Part shown: positions 1-12,860 of the stretch, piece by piece
How positions within the stretch are numbered: the stretch's first letter is position 1
How the letters are laid out: every line of letters begins with the position of its first letter
Assembly (NCBI GenBank): GCA_023105745.1
Contig: JALGQZ010000009.1
Location: 32,327,409 to 32,391,408, forward strand
Direction: 5' to 3'
DNA length: 64,000 bases
Origin: Austropuccinia psidii
Lineage: Eukaryota; Basidiomycota; Pucciniomycetes; Pucciniales; Sphaerophragmiaceae
Program-made: the position numbers and the translations under genes
The notes under the pieces: model-generated
Told to the model about the DNA's origin: nothing
Seen by the model: the letters and a program-made list of their open reading frames with translations, nothing else
Database searches by the model: none

Positions 1-267
1 TTGAAATTGCTCTTGAAGAAATTTCTTTTTTAGCCTTAAAATATCTCTTGTAGAGTATTTTTTGGATAAATTTTTATTGTTGGTAAAACAATAAATTTTT
101 ATAATATTATTGTTTTATACTAATAAAGTTATAAACAATAAAATTGGCGTGTTTTCTCTTAAAAATAATATTTCATACTATTTTTAACTGAATTTTACCT
201 TATACAAATTTTGAGGACAGGAAAAGTACTTGATTTTTTAACCAAAGTTTCATATCCACACCTTACA
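1..267 (+). repeat. 3' end of a young A-type LTR, cut by the window edge
   Basis: The sequence matches the last 267 bases of the A-family LTR (29857-30123) with about six differences by eye, and ends in the same CCTTACA. It differs at roughly 25 positions from the neighbouring B LTR (2181-2447), so it is not the partner LTR of that element. It runs straight into pol sequence at 268 with no primer-binding site, so it is the right end of a separate insertion (solo LTR or full element) inside the older B pol gene. The left flank is outside the window, so the target duplication cannot be tested. Confidence 0.85.
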
Positions 268-645
268 ATCAAGGCCCTCCATGAAAAAAATTCTGTTGAA
301 GTAGAACTATCTGGATAATTTAGCAATAAGTATCCTACAGTTCCAGTGAGCTTGATAAAGCCATATAAATCTGGTGATGCTGAAAAATTTCCTTTGAGAA
401 ATAAAGTTCCCCAAGTTATACCTCCTATTGAATAATGTGGTATTAAGAAAATTACCAAATTTCTCAAAGAAAAAAAGTTGAGAACCAATAAAGTAAGGGA
501 ATACTTTGTTAGGTAAAGTAACCCAGCTTGTAAAGATGAGTAGTTAGCAGAAAATGACATACCTGTGGATACCAAACCTCTCAGAAGGTTCAGAAACACT
601 ACAAATAACAATATTACAAAGTAATATTTTTTTAGGGGGAGGGAA
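268..645 (+). pseudogene. Element B: broken 3' end of pol (integrase tail and chromodomain)
   Basis: Reading + strand, the sequence aligns with 36165-36542 of element A: the integrase C-terminal segment after the GPF motif, then the chromodomain, then the purine-rich tract AGGGGGAGGGAA just before the LTR at 646. In-frame stops have replaced codons at several places (for example in the segment equal to the chromodomain core, where a Trp codon became TAG), so it cannot code. The rest of this gene lies left of the window, displaced by the LTR ending at 267. The apparent minus-strand reading frame over 195-611 is a shadow of it. Confidence 0.9.
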
Positions 646-2447
646 TGTGAGTCTTAGAGGTATTTTCATATACCCAAAAGACCACAAATAACAAAATAAG
701 ATACAAATATAAATGAAATGAATTTATTTATATTATCAAAATGAAAATCAAAATATAAATACAAATTCATATACAAAAATAAGAATTTAATCAAAATTCA
801 AAATAAAAATTATATTAAATTTTAAAATTATGAAAATAAATTTTTACTTGAAAAAAAAGTAAAATGAATTTTTAATAAAATTAGTGAAATTAAAATATTT
901 TTGCTGGAAGGTTACATAAAATATATTGTAGCTTTTTATTCAAAAAATTAACATAAGAAAATAGATTTACCATTGGATTCTTCCCAAAAATAAGGTGGGG
1001 TCACCTCTGGGTAAAACCTCTGTAACTAAACTCTGAATAAGGTGAAATTAAGGTTTTAGTATTTTCTGTACTAAAGTTAAAAATACTTAAAACCTAATTT
1101 AATTCAAACCACATGTGGTATTAAAAATCAATTTTTGTGTTAAAATTGAGGTGTTGTGTGTAGTTTATAAGCTATGAGGAATTGAAGTATTTCCATTTGA
1201 AATGTCAAAATGTGCTCATTAATTACATAAGTGAGCTGTAATTTACATATGAGGCATCAATTATTACAGTTGTGTACTATAAAGCTCAATTGAATTGTAT
1301 GTGTAGATTACAAGTGTATTACATGATGAGGAATCAAAGAAAAAATAAATTGGAAAGATTAATTATGGGGGGGGGAAAGGTACTCTAGCTCCAAGGCAGA
1401 GCCAGCCCCCAAAGTCCTTGCTGAGAGGTGTGAGATGTCAAAATCCACACAAACATTCATCACTTTTGGCCTGGAATTGAGTCACAGGGTCTGTGTCTCA
1501 ATTGATGATGAGGGTTTGATACCAACCAGGGCAGTTTTAACTGTTGCCAAGAGGGTAAAACTACCCTTAAGTTAAAAAAATCTTGGTAGAAACAGTTTTA
1601 ACTGGCTTCTACGTCTCTTAAACAAATTCTGACATGCTTTGAAGGCTCCATACTAGGTCTTACTATAGTAATGGCTGATTTAAGGGTCTAAAATGGCTAA
1701 AATCAGCCCTTTTTTGGTCTAAACCAGGGTTCAATGATTCCATATTTGTCTTTTCTGTTTTCAGTGTGTTTTCCACGACTGACAAGAGTAAAGTTCAATT
1801 TTGGAGCAAGAGAATTGATGGCTATAAAAGAATTTCTTCTCTGCCCCACTTTTCTCTTCATGTTAGAATCTCTTCCTTTTATAATTAGTTTAAAATACTG
1901 TTAAACCAATCAATAAAAGATTCCAACCACCCTGATCTTATAATTTCAAAACTTTTAATCATGCGAGAAAATCATTATAATCATTGTTTGTAACTCTTAT
2001 GATCATTTTTACCCCTTGAATAACCCCATAAATGAATTAAAGCATCTTTCATCACTGTTAACTTTGTCACTTTGTTTCCAAATTTACTCTGGTCACTTTT
2101 GGGCATGTTTTCTCTTTAAATATATTTTTAAAGACTTTGTTCTTCAATAAGTTGCGTGCAGTTCCTTGCTCAATTAATCCCAATCAAAATTGCTCTTGAA
2201 GAAATTTCTTTTGTAGCTTTAAATATCTCTTGTAGATTATTTTTGGATAAATGTTTATTGTTGGTAAAACAATAAGCCTTTATAATATTATTTTTTTATA
2301 CTTATAAAGTTAAAAACAATAAAATTGGCGTGTTTTCTCATAAAAATAATATTCCTTACCATTTTCAATAATTTTTTACCTTAGACAAATTTTAAGGACA
2401 GGAAAAGTACTTGATTTTCAATTGAAGTTTCATAGCCACACCTTACA
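646..2447 (+). repeat. 3' LTR of element B (1802 bp)
   Basis: Begins TGTGAGTC directly after a polypurine tract and ends CCTTACA, the same ends as the A-family LTR (28285-30123), from which it differs by very roughly 10 percent. It sits inside the 5' LTR of element E: E sequence resumes at about 2448 at a point equal to about 15-20 bases inside the E 3' LTR start (10842). The bases after it, ATCTT, would be the right copy of the target duplication; the left copy is outside the window. Confidence 0.9.
1823..1830 (+). promoter_or_regulatory. TATA box of the B LTR
   Basis: TATAAAAG in the same place as in the A LTRs, followed about 20 bases later by a pyrimidine-rich stretch. It is the only good TATA match in the LTR and is likely the start region of the retrotransposon transcript. 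Inferred from position and sequence only. Confidence 0.55.
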
Positions 2448-4486
2448 ATCTTACATTTCAAAAGGACTCCCAAAATTCCTTACTAAAAGATATTTTTACT
2501 TTGAATTAAAAATAATTAAGTTAAGAATCTATTTAAATGTAAAAATATTTCAGGAAAGTTTTGAATAATGAATTTATTTGATGATTTTATTGCATCATTT
2601 GTTTCTTCATCCAATTTTACCTAGGGCTGTAACATAGGGTATTATGCCATAAATCAAATATTTTGGCCTACCAAGACCAAAATAGAATCATAGTACAGAA
2701 ATAAGAATTTTGGATTTTATTTTATCTTAATTAACATTTATTAAGGTTAAATTGTAATATATTTACACCATGTACAGCTCAACCTATCAACAAAGTGGTA
2801 AAATTAAGGTATGGTCTGTAACTTTGAAGTTAGCCTTGGATTTACGATAAAGGTGGTAAATCTTTCAAGCCCTTTGTCCAAAATAAGTGAAAATTATATA
2901 GTATGGCTTTGATAAATAAAGAGGGAAAACCTATTAAAAAAGGTGGGAAAAGGGTGCCAGGGTATTCAGAGTTCTGGATCTGCTAGGCTTTTGAATTTGG
3001 AAAACCTTAATTAAGGGTCTCAAGCCAAAAGAAGGAAGATGAGGTTTTAGCTTTTATTTGAAGTTGAAATTGATAAAAAAGCTAGAATTAAATTTTCTTT
3101 AAGCTTATTCAATTTTGATTGAAGATTTAAACCTCAAAAACCTACCAAAGTGAGAATTTGGAGTAAAGACTCAAAATTTACCCATACGTAAAGCATTTCT
3201 GTTTACTTATGTATTTTCATTAAAATTGGAAACATAAAATTTTACCTGTAAAACCTTATTTTCCCAAAATTAAAGAGTGAATACCAGAAATTGAAGAAGG
3301 TTAACTTGTAGTGAAAATAACCTTATCTATTGATATAGTGGAATTAAGATTCAAATTACCTCATAAGTTGATCTTTTTTGTTTACTAATCAAAATCCACC
3401 AAGCTTTTTCCAGCTATAGTTTAAGCTTAAATATACACTAAAATCAAATTTGAGACTGTTTAAAATTAAATTGTGAACAATTCTCTAATTGTGAAAATTT
3501 GGAATTTTTTTTAAATAGCCCAAAAGATTAAAAAATAGTAATACAAGTTTAAAATAAAATTCATGAAAATGGATAATTAAAGCTCAAATAATTTTTGAAA
3601 ATGTATAATAGATATTATTTATCAGCTTATTTTATCAAAGAAGCTTTCCTTTGCTTTATAAAGTTTAAGAATAGAAACTAAGCTTTGTTATAAAATTGAA
3701 TTTGATATTATTCAAGTGTAAATATTAAAACTATTGACATTATTCTGGATGTTTGAGTTAATTTTGGTACTCTTTATCAACTTAGAGTACTTATTCTGGA
3801 TGTTTGAGTTAATTTTGGAACTCTTTATCAACTTGGAGGACTTGTTATTGATGTTTGAGTTAATTTTGGTACTATTTATCAGCTTGGAGTACTTAATTTG
3901 GTATAAAGAGACCTTCAAATACTGTCGAGAATCCTCAGAATTCAACCTAGCTTGAAAATAATATAATAATTTAGATAGATATTTATGATACGCATTAGAA
4001 GAGATTGATTTTATTGTAATTAAATAAAAAATAAGGTAAGTTGGCTTTAATAACAATATTATTTTAGAATTAATTAATTCGTGTTTCTCTCAATCTTAAT
4101 CCACTCTCATTTATATTTCTGAACACTTCACTTACAAATTATCTTTAAATACTACTATTTTGTAACATGTTTTCTTAATAATGATAGTTTTTGTATTATC
4201 CAGTGGGTATTTTTTATTGGGATTTAAGCTTTATTAGATAGCTTTATATATTTTCAAAATATTATAGTTCATAATAATAATTATTGGTATTATTATTATT
4301 GAATCCATATATATCTATCATTTTTTGCAAATTTATATTACTTATAACTTTATTGTTATACTAATTTCTTTAGAATAGTAATTTTTAATATTATTAGAGT
4401 GGGATCTCATATAAAATAAGAACAGAAATAGTACAATAATTAAATTCATATTTATTTCATAATTGGTTTCATAGGAAAGTATTATA
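2448..4486 (+). repeat. 5' LTR of element E, truncated at its left end
   Basis: Aligns along its length with 10860-12860 (for example 2624-2660 against 11035-11065, sharing the CCTAGGG...ATAGGGTATTATGCC segment). It lacks the first 15-20 bases of the LTR because element B inserted there. The right end is TTATA, taken as a mutated TTACA, immediately followed by a primer-binding site. The two E LTRs have diverged far more than those of A or C, with many substitutions and indels, so E is old. Confidence 0.85.
3740..3892 (+). repeat. 51-bp tandem repeat, three units, inside the E 5' LTR
   Basis: Units start at 3740, 3791 and 3842, each containing GATGTTTGAGTTAATTTTGG and then ACT(C/A)TTTATCA. 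The E 3' LTR has only one equivalent unit near 12145-12195, so the array grew after insertion. Because 51 is a multiple of three it produces repetitive reading frames on both strands; these are not genes. Confidence 0.85.
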
Positions 4487-4488
4487 TT

Positions 4489-4506
4489 TGGGGGCCTGGC
4501 TGTATT
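4489..4506 (+). other. Primer-binding site of element E
   Basis: TGGGGGCCTGGCTGTATT begins two bases after the LTR end. It starts with TGG, complementary to a tRNA CCA end, and matches the sites of A and C over most of its length. It primes minus-strand DNA synthesis in this class of element. Confidence 0.75.
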
Positions 4507-4874
4507 TTTTAGCCCTTAAAAGGACATTTATAGTCTCATTACTATTCTTCTTAGAAATATCAAAAATATTTAATAATTTTATATTACATTTTTATTCATT
4601 TATTATGAAAAAGTCATTGATTTTTGGTGTCTTGGATATCATAGTGATAAAACATGAATCTTTCAAATTATTAGAATCATAATTCTCTTTGAGATATTCA
4701 AGTTTTGATTTGAAAAATAAATTTTAATATAATTATTTATGTTTTTATTGTATTTTTAGGCTTTAATTAAAAAGAATTAAAACCAAAATAAAAACCAAAA
4801 AGAATATAATGGTAGAGTTTTCTCTCACATTTTGAATTAAATCTGATAGATTTCTGTTTTATTTTCTTTTTAAG

Positions 4875-7075
4875 TGCCTTCTGAGAAAACAAAGACTCCA
4901 TCAGTTGCACCTGAAGTTACTACTCCAATAAATCCAGTGTTCAGAACTTCACTTTATACGAAAATTAATTCTTGTGCTAGATCTCTAAAAACAAGAGGAG
5001 AATCTATTTGATGGAATTATAGCTTTTACTGGGAAAGGGAGTACCTACTCCATTTAATAAAATGGATCTTGATCTAAAAGAGGATATTCCAATAATGGTA
5101 AAAGAACAGAATTTCACACAGCCACTGAAAAAGAAAAGCTTCACATGAATCCCTTGGGCTAAATCCCCTAAGGTCAATCTCTTCAATTCATATTCTTGCT
5201 TAATCAGAAGCTGAAATCACCTTGAAAACCTCTATTCATTCCTCTGATAGGTCTGGAAGCATGGAAATTAGCCTCTATAGAGATTTATGAGAAACAATAA
5301 AAAGAATGGTTAAGATCTGGGAGGTAAATTCAAGCCTTGTTCTGGGGGCCATGAACTCTCACTTATTGGTGAGGAAGCTTATGATAGAAGAGAATAACAG
5401 AGACCTCTTGTAAGGATGGTACAAGTGGGGCTCAAGAAACAAAAAGAGGTTTACAAAGCCCAAAACAGCAAGCTCAAAGCGCCTCACACATCAGAAACAC
5501 CAGAAAAGATCAAGCCAATTTCAATTCTCCTGAGAGCAAGGAAAACAAAAATTATTTTCCCCCAAGGAAGCAGTTCTTTAATAAAACCTACTCAAAATAA
5601 TGTGCAATTCCAAAGAGGGAAAGAAGAGCCATGGAAACAGTTCTCAATATGGCCAAGACCCTCATGAAACTCAAAAAATTGGAGGAAAAGGGGGTTTCAA
5701 GACCATATTCTCCCAAAAACATAAAAAATTTGTATGAAGAAATGATTTTACTACATAAGGAGATCATTGCTACTATACAAAAACTCCATAACTATTTTGA
5801 TAATCAAAATAAAGAACTTAGTAATAGAAGTAAATTTTGAACAATGTTTTTAAATAAAGTTCATTTGAATTTGAATCAACTATAAATGAGCAAAAACGTT
5901 TGATTGATAATCATAATATTGATGTAGAGTTACTGAGAAATTTAAATTTTCATACCAATAATCTTAAAATAACTCTAATAAATAAGGATCATGAGCATAC
6001 TACTTCATTAAATACCTTGAAAACCAATTTAAAGGTCAAAAATTGGATTTTCATAATATTTAAGCATCCTCTGTGCAAAAAATTTACTATCTTCAGAAAG
6101 AAGTGGAAGGAAGTGATCAAATGAGAAGAAAAATTAAGGAGTATGTCCAAAGATGTTTAAATCAAAAATTAACCAATTAGCTCCTTATTTCCTTAAACAT
6201 CACAATGATTTGATAAACCTAAAAAAGAACTTACCAAAACTTTCATTTGTATTTCAAATTATGAGTACATCAAAAAGCCAGAAAAGTATATTAGCCAAAG
6301 AAGTTTGAAAAATTTAATGTTGGAAAAATTTTACAGGTGAAGGAGGATATGGCTCCATGGAATTCATTAGAGCTATTGGAATAATGCACGAGGATTTCCA
6401 ATATCCTGATGAATTATTGATTTAGAAACTGCATGAACCTTTTGATAGAAATTCTGAAAAGGGGTATCATAAAGTAAGACAAAAACCTGCAGAAAATATT
6501 GGTCATGGTGGAAGCAAGAAATTATACAGAAATGGGGAAATTATGCTTGGTGGTAAAACCTTGAGACTTCCTGTGAGTATTAAAATTCAGAAGTCAAGAA
6601 GAAAATATATTAGAATGGTTCTCAAAGAAAATGGAAAGAGTAACTTCCTTATACCAAGATACGTCTGAATTCTTAATACACCAAAGAATCCTAAGAAAAT
6701 TTGGTGGTGAAATAGAAAATTCTGTGACTTGCAGATTCGCAGAGCCATAAAAAATTGATGACTATGTGAATTTTCTGGAATGCATATTGTCAAAGACCAA
6801 AATTATTAAATCTTGGAAAGTACCAGACTCCAAAATTCCCCTGAAATAAATGAATAAGACTTTTCTAACACAAATGATTTTCAAACAGGTAGTGAAAGTT
6901 CCAAGAAGTTTCATATATGCAATAAAACAGCTCATGTAGCCAACACCTTCTCAAAAAGTCAAGGATAAATGAAATTAATAAAATGAAATCAATAATGACA
7001 CCAAAAAATACACCAATTATCAAAAAGAAAAAGAAGAAGAGTCCAATTTTGTTGACGGTGAAGATTTTATATAAT
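4875..7075 (+). pseudogene. Element E: decayed gag
   Basis: A splice-acceptor-like CTTTTTAAG ends at 4874 and the following TG opens a frame of about 45 codons, as at the gag 5' exons of A and C. Frame-b gag sequence appears at 5630-5720, with the pattern AMET-x-LNMA-x-TLM that matches ORF1 of A and C. The capsid region is at about 6340-6790 (the GEG-Y segment near 6340 is recognisable). A zinc-knuckle remnant is near 6905-6960, with the last Cys lost. Many stops and frameshifts separate these parts, so nothing here is expressed as Gag. Confidence 0.8.
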
Positions 7076-10000
7076 TAAAGGAGAGGTTTGCAATCTTTAT
7101 TCCTCCTTTGAAGCTATGGAGTTTAACAGCTAATTATCTCCCAATATTGGAAAAAATTATAGCCTTACCGATGGGAAAGATGCAAAAATTCTTAAACCAG
7201 ACCAGAAACTGGAAAAGATTACACAGAAGGAAATACTTGCATTGCTAAGATTATAATAATTAATAAGGAGAGTCTCAAAAATCTAGACTCAGGAGCTTTT
7301 TGCACTTGTGTAGGAAAAGACTACTTGGAAAGAATTTCGCCTAAATTTTAAAATTTAATGCTACCTATGCAAGGAATAAAATGTAGTAGTGCAAGCCAAA
7401 CCATGCACCCACTGGGGATAGTTGCCGTAACAGTTATTTTTCACATCCAATGGTAATAATAAGAGTTAAATTCAAATTTTTAGTTATCTCCAATTGTAAC
7501 ACTAAAATATTTCTCCTAGGGAATCATTAATTGACAATTTATGCAATTGATATCAATAAACATAAAGATAGGTATTTTACAATTGGGGATAACAAAAAGG
7601 AAAGAATTGAATTTTTCTCAAATAAAAATATGAATACAGAGGTAGAAGAAAATATTAGTAGTGAAAAACAATTGTTTTTTTGATAATAAACTGATTGAAG
7701 CTGATATTGATCCCAATTTGACACAAAATTGAAAAAAAATTATGAAATTTCTCTATAAGTATAAGAATTCCTTTATTTCTGATAAAGAATATCGTGGATC
7801 TATTAGTGTTCATGTATTAAAAAAAATCTTAATATTGATAGGCCTTACCATTTATTATTAAGAAGAACGGCTTGTCCTTCAAATAAAAGAGGAAGATAAT
7901 CTTTGGAAAATCATAACTCCAAGTTAATCAAATTAGGAGCTCAGAGGAAATTAGGTCATATTGAAGAAGTGGAAATTACCACTCCATTAATCATAGTTTG
8001 GAATAATAAAAACTCAAGAATGGTTGGTAATTTTGGAGCTCTGAACACCAATTATATACCTGACAGGTATGCCATCCCAAGAATAGATAAAGATTTGACA
8101 CATTTATCCCAAGCAAAGCTTATAAACTCCATAGATGATCTTAGAGGATTGTACAATAATTTTCTTTCACTAGAAACAAAAAAATTACTGAGAATAATAA
8201 CTCATTGTGGCATATATAAATATTTTAGAATGCACCATCTCAATTCCAAAGAATGATGAATCAAATCTTTCCTCAATTCTTTTCTGAATGATGGATTCTC
8301 ATATATATATCAATCAAATAATCATCTTCTCTAAAGCTTGGTTTGATCAATTACAAATACTAGGTTGGGTTCTAGAGAAAAATTGAACAAGTAAATTTGA
8401 AGATATTCCTGAAGCAATGTGACTTTGCCTTCCATGAACTTAAAGTATTGGAAAATGTATTCTCAGGTGTAAGTCTCGGGATAGACAAAAATAAAGTTTT
8501 AGAATTACTTGCAAAACCTATGCATCAGAATAGAAGAGAAATGCAATATTTATTGGGGTTTTCTGGTTACTACAGAGAAAACTTGAGAGGCTTTGCCAAA
8601 TGGGCTAAACCCTTCTACGTCTTGTGTGACCAAAAGTCAAAATTTTAAATAGATATTAAAAGAGTGGAAACTTATTAGAAAATTAAGCATTGGTTGACAA
8701 CTGCAACTTTGTTACTTATTCCAAACTTGAAATTAACTTTCAATGTGTATATTTATGAAAGTGGTGAAGGACTTGTAGCAGCTTTACATCAAGCTCAAAT
8801 TATTGATGGAAAAAACGTTTAAGGACCAATTTGGTTTATTTTAATAAATAGTAAGCCTACTGAAGGAGAACATTGGAGAAACTTCACTATTATCTTTATG
8901 GTAGTGTTTTTGGGGTAATCACTGATTATGATGAATTCAAATAATTTTTAAGAATGAAAGAACCCAATAAAAATATGTTGAGGTGGAAATTTTATATGCA
9001 AGGACACAGAGGGAAGATTACTATTTTCAACAAAAATGGGAATATTCATGAAAATTCTGGTTCTTCTAGTATATAGACCTTGCAAAATACACCTGAAACT
9101 TCAGAATATGTACACTTGGAAGCAGAAACTCAAATATCTATTGAAGAAGTTTTTTCTACTAATATGAGCTCAGAATTTTTTGAAGAAGCTATAAAAAGGT
9201 ATAAGAAAGACAAAAAATACCTACTATTTACTGAAATACTCCAAAAAGAATGTAAAGATAACAATTGTTCTAATTACACTGATGAACCCTGAAAAATTGC
9301 TTATGATGAAGGAAAGTTCCACCTCCTTGATTGGACTTTTGACAAAATGACCAAGAAAACTAGTTTCATAACTCTGGTTGATAGATCTATTCTTAACACC
9401 ATATTGAATGAGTGTCACAATAATGTTTTTCTGGTCATTTCTCAGAAGAAAAGACTATTGAGAGAGTCAAATATGTAGCCTGTTGTCCCAGTTTAAGGGA
9501 AGAGTTAGAATGATACTTTTATATCTGTGACATATTTGTAAAAGAAAACATAGCTTCAGGTATAGGATTTGGACATTTCACTTAAATGAAAGATCCAAAG
9601 GCACCTTGGGAAATAGTGCACATTTATTGAGTTACTGCACTACTTCCATATAATGATAAGAGCTATAATTAATTTCTTTTATTAGTTGATAGATATAGTT
9701 AAAAAACTTTCCTCTTACCATGTAATTAAGAAAATACAGGCATGGATACTACATTAATATTGTGAAATAATTTTATATCCCACACTGTCCTATTCCAAAA
9801 AGTTGCTTCCTGATGGAGATCCTAAGCTTACTTCAGCCATTTGACCTAACTGAAATAATATAATGGGAACCAAATTATCCTTCTCAACTGCTGATAACCC
9901 ATAAACTGATGGTTTGGAAGAAAAAATGATACAAACCCTTGAAGATATGATCAGAAGATTCTATGCTTATGGTCTTTAACCTAAAGATTATGATGGTTTT

Positions 10001-10702
10001 ACCCATGATTGGTTCACACTAACAACTTCTCTTGAATTAGACTACAAAACCTTGGTACATGCCAGCACAGGGAAAACTTGCAAAATATTGAAAAAAGGAT
10101 AGAATCCTAGAGTACCCTCAGATTACCTGAAAAAGACCTTATTTATATCCATTCAAAATCAGCTAGTTCTAAAACAATTCTTCACAAAAATAGAAAAAAT
10201 GCTCAAGAAAGGATTAATAATGACTTCGGATATGATAAGAATAGATGGGATAAACTTCATAAGCCACCCAAATTAATTTTTTTTGACTTAGTACTTTTAT
10301 CCACCTTTAATTCTAATAATATCAAGTTTCCTAAAGATTTACAGGAGCTTTCTTAGTAAGGGCTTTGAATGGCAGAAATTAATTCTGTACACCTATAACT
10401 AATAGGAGAAATAGAAAAAAAACACCCCAAATTTCCTATCAGACTTCTGAAAACTTATAATTAAATTAATATAGAGTTATTTCCACTGATGGAAAAGCCA
10501 CCTCAAGACATCCCACCACTTGATATAAGTGCGGTCAAAAGACTAATGAAACTTCTTAACAAAAGGAAAATAGGATCAAAGAAGGGAAGAGGATATATTT
10601 TCAACTACAGGAATCCATCTCATGAGGAATAATGGTTATCTTGAAAATATATTAAAGATTCTGACAAATTTCAAAGAAGGTTTAGGAATGGGAGAAAACT
10701 GA
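7076..10702 (+). pseudogene. Element E: decayed pol (protease, RT, RNase H, integrase, chromodomain)
   Basis: In order: a protease core reading D-S-G-A near 7278; reverse transcriptase pieces at 7903-8256 and 8397-8648, the latter ending in the GYYRENL segment after the palm; an RNase H remnant at about 8650-9080 that has lost roughly 90 bases around its second catalytic acidic residue; integrase from about 9290 to 10150, with the HPxTDG-like and integrase-core neighbourhood near 9890-9930; and chromodomain sequence up to a stop at 10702. The YIDD box near 8300 is disrupted. Frames change repeatedly and stops are frequent. The domain order is that of a chromovirus. Confidence 0.85.
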
Positions 10703-10841
10703 AATTTTTGACATTTTGATAAAAGAGCATTGTGACTAGTAGTTATCTAAAGAGGTAGGGAGGTGGATGTTAAGTAAAAAAGGCCTTAGTTTTGTTTTAA
10801 TTACTCAAGTATACCTTACAATATTTTTCAGAGGTAGGTAA

Positions 10842-12860
10842 TTTGAGTCCTGGAGAATATTTTACATTCCCAAATAACTCAGAAATTTCCTCACTGGAAG
10901 TTATTTTTACTGAAAATTAGAAAAAATTAACTTAAAAATTTATTTCAATATAAAAATAGTTGAGTAAATTTTGAAAAAATAAGTTTATATCATAATTTCA
11001 TTGAACCATTTGATTCTCAATATAATTTTACCTAGGGTCATACCATAGGGTATTATGCCATAAATTCAATATTTTAGCCTACAAAGACCAAAATGGAATT
11101 TTAGTGTAAAAATAAAATTTCTTAGGAAATTTTATTTTTTTGAAACTTTATTAAAGTAAAATTAAAATGAAGCTACACCATGTATAGCTTAACTCAACAA
11201 AAAAGTGGTAAAATTAAGGTGTGGTGTGTAGTTTTAGAGTTAGCCTTGGATGTACCATACAGATGATAAATCTTGCAGGCCCTTTCTCCAAAGTAGGGTA
11301 AAAGTTCCATATTATGGCTTTTCATAAATAAATAGGGAAAAGCACATAAAAGAGTTTAGAAAAGGGGATTCTGAAAAAGGTGAAAGGGTACCCTATATTT
11401 TGGATCTACATACTGGTTTTTGAATTTTTCCAACCTTGATTAAGGCTCTGAAGCCAAAATAAATTTCATTTGTAGATTGAGCTTTGATTTAAAGTCAAAA
11501 TCTAGTAAAGAAGCAAAAATTAAAGCTAATTTAACCCGATTTATTTATAATTAAGCTTCAACATCAAAAAACGTACTAAAGTGAGAGCTTTGAGTAAAAA
11601 CTCAAATTTTCCCCATAAGCAAAGAATTAATGTTCAAATATAAATTTCTATTGAACTTGTTGAAATTAAGTTTCACCTGTCAAGCCTTACATAACCCCAT
11701 ATAAAAGCTCAAATAGTAGAAATTGAAGAAGGTTTACTTATAGTTAAGTTAACCTTATTTCCTGATATAGTGAAGTTAAGATTAAAATTACCTCATAAGT
11801 AAACCTTTCTTACTGATCAAAATAACCCAAACTTTTGCCAACTAAATTTTAGGTGTGAATCTATACTACAATTCAATTTAAGGCTTTTTGATATTTAATT
11901 TTAAGTTATTTTATCATTTTGAAAGCTCGGGAAAATTGTTAATTAGCAATTAATATTGAATAATAGTGTTATAGCTTTCAGAAAGAATAGGTTTAAATAA
12001 CCCATTTGAGCTCAAATAAGCTATAAAAATTTATAATAAATATTATCTCTTAGCTTCATAAGCTTTGAAGATAGAAACTAAATATTCTTAAAAGATTAAA
12101 TTTAGTGTTATTCAAGTGTAAAACTTTACATTCAAGTTATTGAGAGTATTTGGGATGTTCAAATCAGTAGAAGTACTCTTTATCAACTTTTAGGACTTTA
12201 TTTGATAGAGAAAGACTTTAAAATACCATCAAGAATTACCAGAATTAAATTCAGCTCAAAAATAATATAATAAATTAAATAAATATTTAGAATAATGATT
12301 CTAATAGATTACTTTTATTGTAATTAAATAAAACAGTTATGTAAATTTTTATTTTTATTCACAATATTTTATCATAGATTGACAATATTATTCATATCAT
12401 CAAATTTGTGTTTCTCACTGTTCAAAATAACTCTTATTTATATTTCTGAAGTTTTGACTTTTAAATCAACTTTGAATAATATTTTTGATATATTTTTATA
12501 ATAATAATAGATTCTTATTGAAAAGTAGGTATTTTCCCATTACCTTTTTCTTTATTATGGAATTTTATGTAGCTGGATGATATTATAGTTATTCATTTGT
12601 AAATAGCTTATTTCAAAGTAAAATAACTTCTTGTAGCATAATTTCACTATGGGTATTGTTATATTGGAAAAAAACATTTCCAATTAATAATAATAATTAG
12701 TGGTATTATAGTAATTATTGAGCCCATATATATTTATAGCTTTATTTTTATATCAATTTTTTAGCTAAGTGGTTTTATTTGTGAAGAAATAAGAAAGTAA
12801 TTAGTACAATAATTGAATTCAGATTAATTTAATTATAATTATTAGTTTCATAGTTAAAAA
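10842..12860 (+). repeat. 3' LTR of element E
   Basis: Starts TTTGAGTCC after the tract GAGGTAGGTAA, the position where A and C have a polypurine tract followed by TGTGAGCC. It aligns with the E 5' LTR to about 12860, where the shared TTTCATAG segment ends. The right end is uncertain by perhaps 10 bases because the terminal bases have decayed. No target duplication can be tested, since the left end of E is outside the window. Confidence 0.8.

Noticed and set aside
646..2447. LTR pair of one short element formed by 1-267 and 646-2447
   Set aside because: The two LTR ends differ at about 9 percent while 1-267 is about 2 percent from the A LTR, and there is no primer-binding site after 267.
3712..4056. 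Repetitive reading frames on both strands
   Set aside because: Produced by the 51-bp tandem repeat within the E LTR.
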